From contig NC_070560.1 of the NCBI RefSeq assembly GCF_026914185.1, positions 2,843,501 through 2,907,500 on the forward strand: a stretch of 64,000 bases of DNA, read 5' to 3'. The DNA comes from Puccinia triticina. Taxonomy: Eukaryota > Basidiomycota > Pucciniomycetes > Pucciniales > Pucciniaceae. Shown here in pieces: positions 59,140 through 64,000 of this stretch (positions within the stretch are counted from its first letter, which is position 1; each line of letters starts with the position of its first letter). The notes beneath the pieces are model-generated. The model did not search any database. It was not told the origin of the DNA and was given only the letters and a program-made list of their open reading frames with translations. A program made the translations under genes and the position numbers.

Positions 59140-59420
59140 ACTAGCCAAAAACCCTCATGTACCTAGCTAAAATCTCTCATGTGGAGCTCCTCTGGAGCTA
59201 AAATCCCTCACTGTTGTCTATAAAAAGAGGCTCTCCTCCCCTGTTGTAACTTTCCCCCAGCAGACTACTAGCAGACTACCTGCACTCAGTTTCCCCTATA
59301 ACAAAGTACACAACTGCTCACTCCACAATATATCAGTCACCCTATATTTTTGTTTTACACATATTACAGAACACTTACACACGAAATAACAACTCTACAC
59401 AACACTCACATTACATTGAG
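59140..59420 (+). mobile_element. LTR-like promoter block
   Basis: It contains AGCTAAAATCCCTCA motifs and a TATA box (CTATAAAAAGAGGC near 59219). It resembles 37960-38140 and is probably part of an LTR of the same family, interrupted upstream by the MITE at 58656. Confidence 0.5.
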
Positions 59421-59706
59421 GGTACACAAACCAGGTACGAAGTGAGAATACCCATGTCCATGAGCATAAGCAAAACCTGAACTGTTCAGGAACAGACCAA
59501 AGACTCGGTCTAAAAGCCCGGGTCCGAGCGGCTGTTCCGGACTAGCAAAGAGTGGAAGTGATATACCGACCCGCAATCCTAGGTCAGACCTCACTCGCAC
59601 TCCTCGCTCTCAACAGTTCTCTTTTTTGCCTCACTCCTCCGCAGATATTTCACCGACTCGCAGGAAATATCAAAAAATTTTCAGGACGAGACACCATCTT
59701 AAGTGA

Positions 59707-59952
59707 TTGAGGGTCGTCAACCGCATCCAAGCTTGCCTTAAAGCTGGAAACTTTGAAGGGATTTTAGGCCACTCCTTTAGAGTTGGAGGGGCGTCCATTA
59801 GGAACGCTCTAGGAGTTTCAACCGACGATATCTGTGACCTGGGTTGTTGGAAGTCGGCGTGCTACAAACTTTACATCAGGAAATATACTGTTAAGGAAAT
59901 CAAGGAAACAGAGACCTTGGTTAGACACCTGAACGAGCTTTGGAAGCCATGA
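59707..59952 (+). pseudogene. tyrosine recombinase C-terminal fragment
   Basis: The frame encodes GHSFRVGGASIRNALGVS, then GCWKSACYKLYIRKYT. This is the H-x-x-R, G-x-W and Y pattern of the tyrosine recombinase (phage integrase-type) catalytic C terminus, as in DIRS/Ngaro or Crypton elements. The upstream part is missing or beyond a TGA at 59704-59706, so it is a fragment of about 80 codons. Which element class it came from cannot be decided here. Confidence 0.75.
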
Positions 59953-60652
59953 TTTGTAACCAATTGTTTTATTGCTGTATTGCTATGTATGTTGTCGTGT
60001 ACAATTTAAGAATTTGAGATAAGGGTTTTTGCACCAAGGGCTCAGGCTTGATTATGAAATTTTCACCATGAGATTTAGGTGCTCGCCGCGCAAACCCTCC
60101 CGGAATTTTAATCACAAACAACTTGACAATACTGCGTTACACTTCTAGTCTGAATTGGTTGATTTTAAATCTACCCAATTTTTTCCCTAGGCTTGGGCAG
60201 ACTGAGATAGCTCACCAAGTTATCCTATACACCCTAGAGTTAGGTGACAAGTAAATTTAACTGTAATTTAGTTTAAATGTCTTGTTACCTTTCTTGACAC
60301 GAGTACTAGAAGTTTAGTACCAACTATGCAGAATGGATAACACAAACCTCTGAGGGGTCCTCTTTAACCAACTATCACCTGGTTGAAGTCCAGACTCCTC
60401 ACTCATAACACAGTTTAGCAACTTCATCACACCCACTTTATAACAACAGTTATCTTTTGATAACACTCCACTATAACTACATTAAACCTGCCAATCTGAG
60501 ATTGGTGGGCTTGTTTTAGTGTCTAGTGAACCAAGAAAGGCAGAGGTTTCCTCATACATCCCTTTCCGCACTCAGCAAAAGTTTCTCAGGAACACTTTTG
60601 AGCTCTACAACGTCCCACCGGTAGTAGTTTTTCCTTTCCGCGCAGAAACTCG

Positions 60653-63600
60653 GTGGCACCGGCCACTCCGATGGATTTAGATGCTGTAGATGTAAGCAAG
60701 GCTTGCTGTTATAATTGTAACAAAATAGGGCACTTATCCAAAGACTGTCCCTCACCTGGAAAAATCAAGTTTAACAACCCCAAGACTGATTGCAACCGTC
60801 AAAAAAGTTCCTTGAACCTAATTGACTTGGACCCAATCTCCAAATCCCAAGGAACGGGCACCAACCACCTATTCTTCATCAAGCCAAGAAACAATGCCAA
60901 TGATGAAGTCATCAACTCTTGGGCAAAAATCAATGACAACCTCCGCACAATTAGCAACAACCTTGCAAAGAAATTTGAAGGGTTCATCACTACCTGTAAT
61001 CGCCACCTCTGGAACAAGGCGGACCACAAGGTCGAAGCTCACACCATCTGCAAGAAATTTGAATCCACCTTGTCGACTCTCAATCCCAGAGCACTGGAAT
61101 TCATCCCCGGCGCCTCTTGCCATGGCATCACCCAAGAACTAGAATTAAATTGCATGACAAGCAATCTAGCGCCAACCTTGGCTAACAAACGCAAGCATGC
61201 TGACTCTATTGATCTTTCCCACAAGCAACTCAGAGGCCCCAAAACCAAATTCGTGGACTGGCTCAGGATGGATAGCGACAATGAGTCTTACGGCTTTGAG
61301 TTGGAATCTGAACTGGACAACACAAGCATCACCTGGCTTGGAGATAGCCTGCCAGAACTCAAATTGAACGCGCTCAGCAACAAGGAACAATGTCTTCCTA
61401 GGTACAAGTTCACCATTGGCAGTGTTGTATGCAACACCATCATCAACTCTGGCGCCAGGTCAATATATCTTGATGTCTGCGTAGCACAGGAATTGTGGAA
61501 GCGTGACGAAATCAACATCATCCAAATTCCGCGGCGGACAGTCTGAATAGCTAACGGACAAATCAAAACCATATCCCTCAAAGCGGCCTTCAAACTGTGT
61601 ATCAACGGCAACAAAATGCATTTTGAAGCCTTTTTAATCAACCTTCCGGAAATGGACCTGGTCCTGGGCCTTCCATGGCTATTCCAGACTCGAGCGGTCC
61701 CGGAATACAACAACCTATCTTACACCTTTATCAACGACAAGAATAAGGTGGTAAACGTCCGCCCATATAACTGCAAATCGTCTTGGTCCAAATTAAACTC
61801 AATGGATGTCACCCCCAAGGTGTTTGACAACAAGTTCATGCAAGTGGCATATGATACCGCACCCGAATCCTTCAGGGAGGTGGTTGGCTTCCCAAAAGAC
61901 AAGGAATACAAACATGACATTGATACTGGCTTGGATGGCGCTGTCCAATCCCGGGGGAGACCATACTTGCCTCCGGAACACTTACTCATTGATCAGTTTG
62001 TTAAAGACAGCCTTAAGGATGGAATCATCTGCCCTAGTAAGTCACCCTGGTCCGCACCCATCATTCTGGTCAAAAAACCAGATGGCTCAACTCGGGCATG
62101 TGTTGACTACCGCAAACTTAATTCCCTTACAGTAAAAAATTCATTTCCATTACCCCGGATTGACAACACATATCAATTCTTACAAGGCGCGAGGATCTTC
62201 AGCTCTATCAACCTAAAGTCCGGTTTCTGGCAAGTTAAACTCACCAAACGCTTGATTCCTAAGACAGCCTTTGCCACCCGGAATGGCTCTTACAAGTTCT
62301 TAGTGATGCTGTTTGGTCTATGCAACGCACCGGCGACCTTCCAACACATGATGAACAACATCCTTCAAGAGTGCTTAGGTAAGTATGCCCTTGTGTGTAT
62401 GGATGATGTGACAGTTTTTTCTAAAAACCCGGAAGATCACAAAGCTCACATCAAACGCATCTTTGAACTAACCTAGTAGTCTCAGCAAAGAAGTGCAAGT
62501 GGGGCAAGCCCAAGCTGTTATTTTTGGGTCATATAGTTAATGGGGCCGGCATTCACGTGGACAATTGGAAAATAGAAAAGATAAAGGAATGGCCAACCCC
62601 AACTAACATTACACAAGTAAGAGGCTTTCTGAACTTAGCAACGTACTACAAGCACTTCATTAATTTTTTTTTGAAAATCACTACTCCCCTCTACCAGCTG
62701 ACCAAGGGCTTGCCCAGACAAGGGGCTGAAATTGAATGGGGGGAGGATCAGGCCCAGGCCTTCAAAGACCTCAAGTACCATCTGTCTCAAACTGTCATCT
62801 TCCACCACCCAAAACCATTCAATCCATTTGTCCTTGACACCGACACCTTGGGGATGAACATAGGCGCCGTTCTCTAACAGGATCCTAACAGTGAACCAAT
62901 CACCGCCGACTTCAACTTGGAAGAATACGCAAAAACAGTCAAAAATCATACCCTCAAACCAATCACGTACGAATCCCAGGAGCTGTCAAAGACAGAACAG
63001 AACTACTTGGCCCAAGAACGAGAGCTCTTGGCGATTGTACACGCCTTGAAACACTTCCAAGGATATGTCAAGGGTTCCCCAATATTGGTACGTACTGATC
63101 ACGAGTCCTTAAAATATTTTGAGACCCAGAAAGAGGTCAACCGCCGTTTGGCTTGGTTTGTTTACGAACTTGAGTTTTTCAACGTCCACATCATATACCG
63201 TCCTGGCCCCGAACAGATGGCCGCCAATGCCCTATCCCGCAAACCCAACTGCGCATCAGACACCGATCCTCCCGAAGTGGCTGGCTCCCTTTTTTCCCTT
63301 GAACCTTCAGTGGGGCACACCTTTGAACGGTTGCAACACCTCATAAAATATCATCCTGAAGAACTATGTCGCAAGGGTTTTGTCTTCAAAAGTGGGGACT
63401 TATACAGAACAAGCAAGGACCGCCCCAATCTAGTTATCGTCTCTGACCTTGACCGAGCCACCAAACTTGCCGCAGAAACACATGTCTAATTGGGACATCT
63501 CAACGCTCGCAATACACTCTTCCAACTAAAAAACAAGTGTCACTTCCCTTATATGAGTGCGATAATTGACAAAGTAATCCTAAACTGTACCTCCTGTCAG

Positions 63601-64000
63601 TTCTGTAGCGCTAACTCCGACCGTCAGAAAATGCCAATGCAAGTCATAGAACGCAAGGCCCCCTTTGTCACATGGGGCATGGACTTTGTTGGCCCCCTCC
63701 CAAAAACCCCCAGAGGTAACCAATACCTCATAACAGCCATCAATTACAGAACCGGCTGGGCTTACGCTGTTCCACTCGCAGCACGCTCTGGACTGGCGGC
63801 CGTCAAGTTGATCAGGACCATAATTGAGAATCATGGGTTCTCCCACTTGATTACTACCAACAATGTGTTGGAATTCAACGGCCGCGTGTTTCAAAACTTC
63901 CTTGCCAAACACAGCATCAAACACAACAACATCTCTTGTCCTATCACCCACAATCTAATGGTCTTGTCAAACGGTTCCACGGGACCTTAGGTAACAGCTT
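60653..64000 (+). pseudogene. gypsy gag end and pol: knuckle, protease, RT, RNase H, integrase
   Basis: A CCHC knuckle (CYNCNKIGHLSKDC) starts the block. The protease site reads INSGAR with Asn for the catalytic Asp (codon 61444). The RT has KSPWSAPIILVKKPDGS, INLKSGFWQV (Asn for the first catalytic Asp, codon 62210) and CMDDVTVFS. RNase H has ITYESQELSKTEQNY. The integrase has GHLNARNTLFQLK, CTSCQFC, WGMDFVGPLP and TTNNVLEFNG (Asn for Asp, codon 63859). Stops occur at 61543, 62474, 62876, 63487 and 63988. Most of these lesions are explained by single C-to-T or G-to-A changes. Confidence 0.9.

Larger units (their letters stand above)
58085..60640. mobile_element. 2.5-kb composite insertion inside gypsy gag
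   Basis: Gag sequence stops near 58085 and resumes by 60640. The insert holds TTACACA-rich simple sequence (58260-58430), a hAT-like MITE (58656-59133), an LTR-like promoter block (59140-59420) and a tyrosine recombinase fragment (59707-59952). The exact borders and a target duplication were not found, so several events may be layered here. Confidence 0.65.
56545..64000 (+). mobile_element. degenerate Ty3/gypsy retrotransposon, continues past the window
   Basis: Gag, zinc knuckle, protease, reverse transcriptase, RNase H and integrase occur in Metaviridae order. The gag is split by an insertion from about 58085 to 60640. At least seven in-frame stops and several active-site changes make it non-functional. 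The window ends inside the integrase core. Confidence 0.9.

Overview
The window reads like repeat-rich chromosomal DNA of a basidiomycete rust fungus (Pucciniales, most likely Puccinia or a close relative). This is an inference. It rests on genes split by many short GT-AG introns, tiny exons, a filamentous-fungal gene set, candidate secreted proteins without recognisable domains, and very dense copia, gypsy and small inverted-repeat elements. Exon coordinates below were worked out by hand from splice signals, reading phase and paralogue or family alignment. No transcript evidence was available.

Layout. 1-5.7 kb: a decayed Ty1/copia retrotransposon. A TA-flanked inverted-repeat element sits inside its gag. 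5.7-6.9 kb: GC-rich sequence with hairpins. 6.9-14.8 kb: two tandem MFS sugar transporter paralogues with matching intron positions. The first is open and the second is broken by a TAG. An intron-containing tRNA-Arg(TCG) gene and a small MITE lie between them. 16.2-18.75 kb: a mitochondrial ABC1/UbiB-family kinase (Cqd2/ADCK2 type). 19.4-21.7 kb: an acyl-CoA dehydrogenase with 13 exons. 22.4-24.4 kb and 43.9-46.0 kb: two members of an unrecognised secreted-protein family on the minus strand, duplicated with their 5' flanks. 24.5-31 kb: mostly non-coding sequence with tandem repeats. 31.2-33.25 kb: a decayed gamma-tubulin complex component 2 (GCP2) gene. 34-43.8 kb: a dense repeat field with several structured MITEs, two related 39-bp hairpin satellites, a solo-LTR-like region and a fatty acid synthase beta-subunit fragment split by nested insertions. 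47.0-49.9 kb: a 13-exon secreted GH13 alpha-amylase on the minus strand. 51.0-52.2 kb: a third candidate secreted protein gene with a frame break. 54.6-56.0 kb: a three-exon proline-rich gene of unknown function. 56.5-64 kb: a Ty3/gypsy element with several stop codons and catalytic Asp-to-Asn changes. Its gag is split by about 2.5 kb of inserted repeats that include a tyrosine recombinase fragment.

The intact genes cover sugar uptake, starch or glycogen breakdown, acyl-CoA oxidation, coenzyme Q-linked mitochondrial function and secretion. They are not an operon, and nothing in the sequence shows that they are co-regulated. The most distinctive content is the duplicated secreted family, the alpha-amylase lacking its region IV histidine, and the layered structured repeats.
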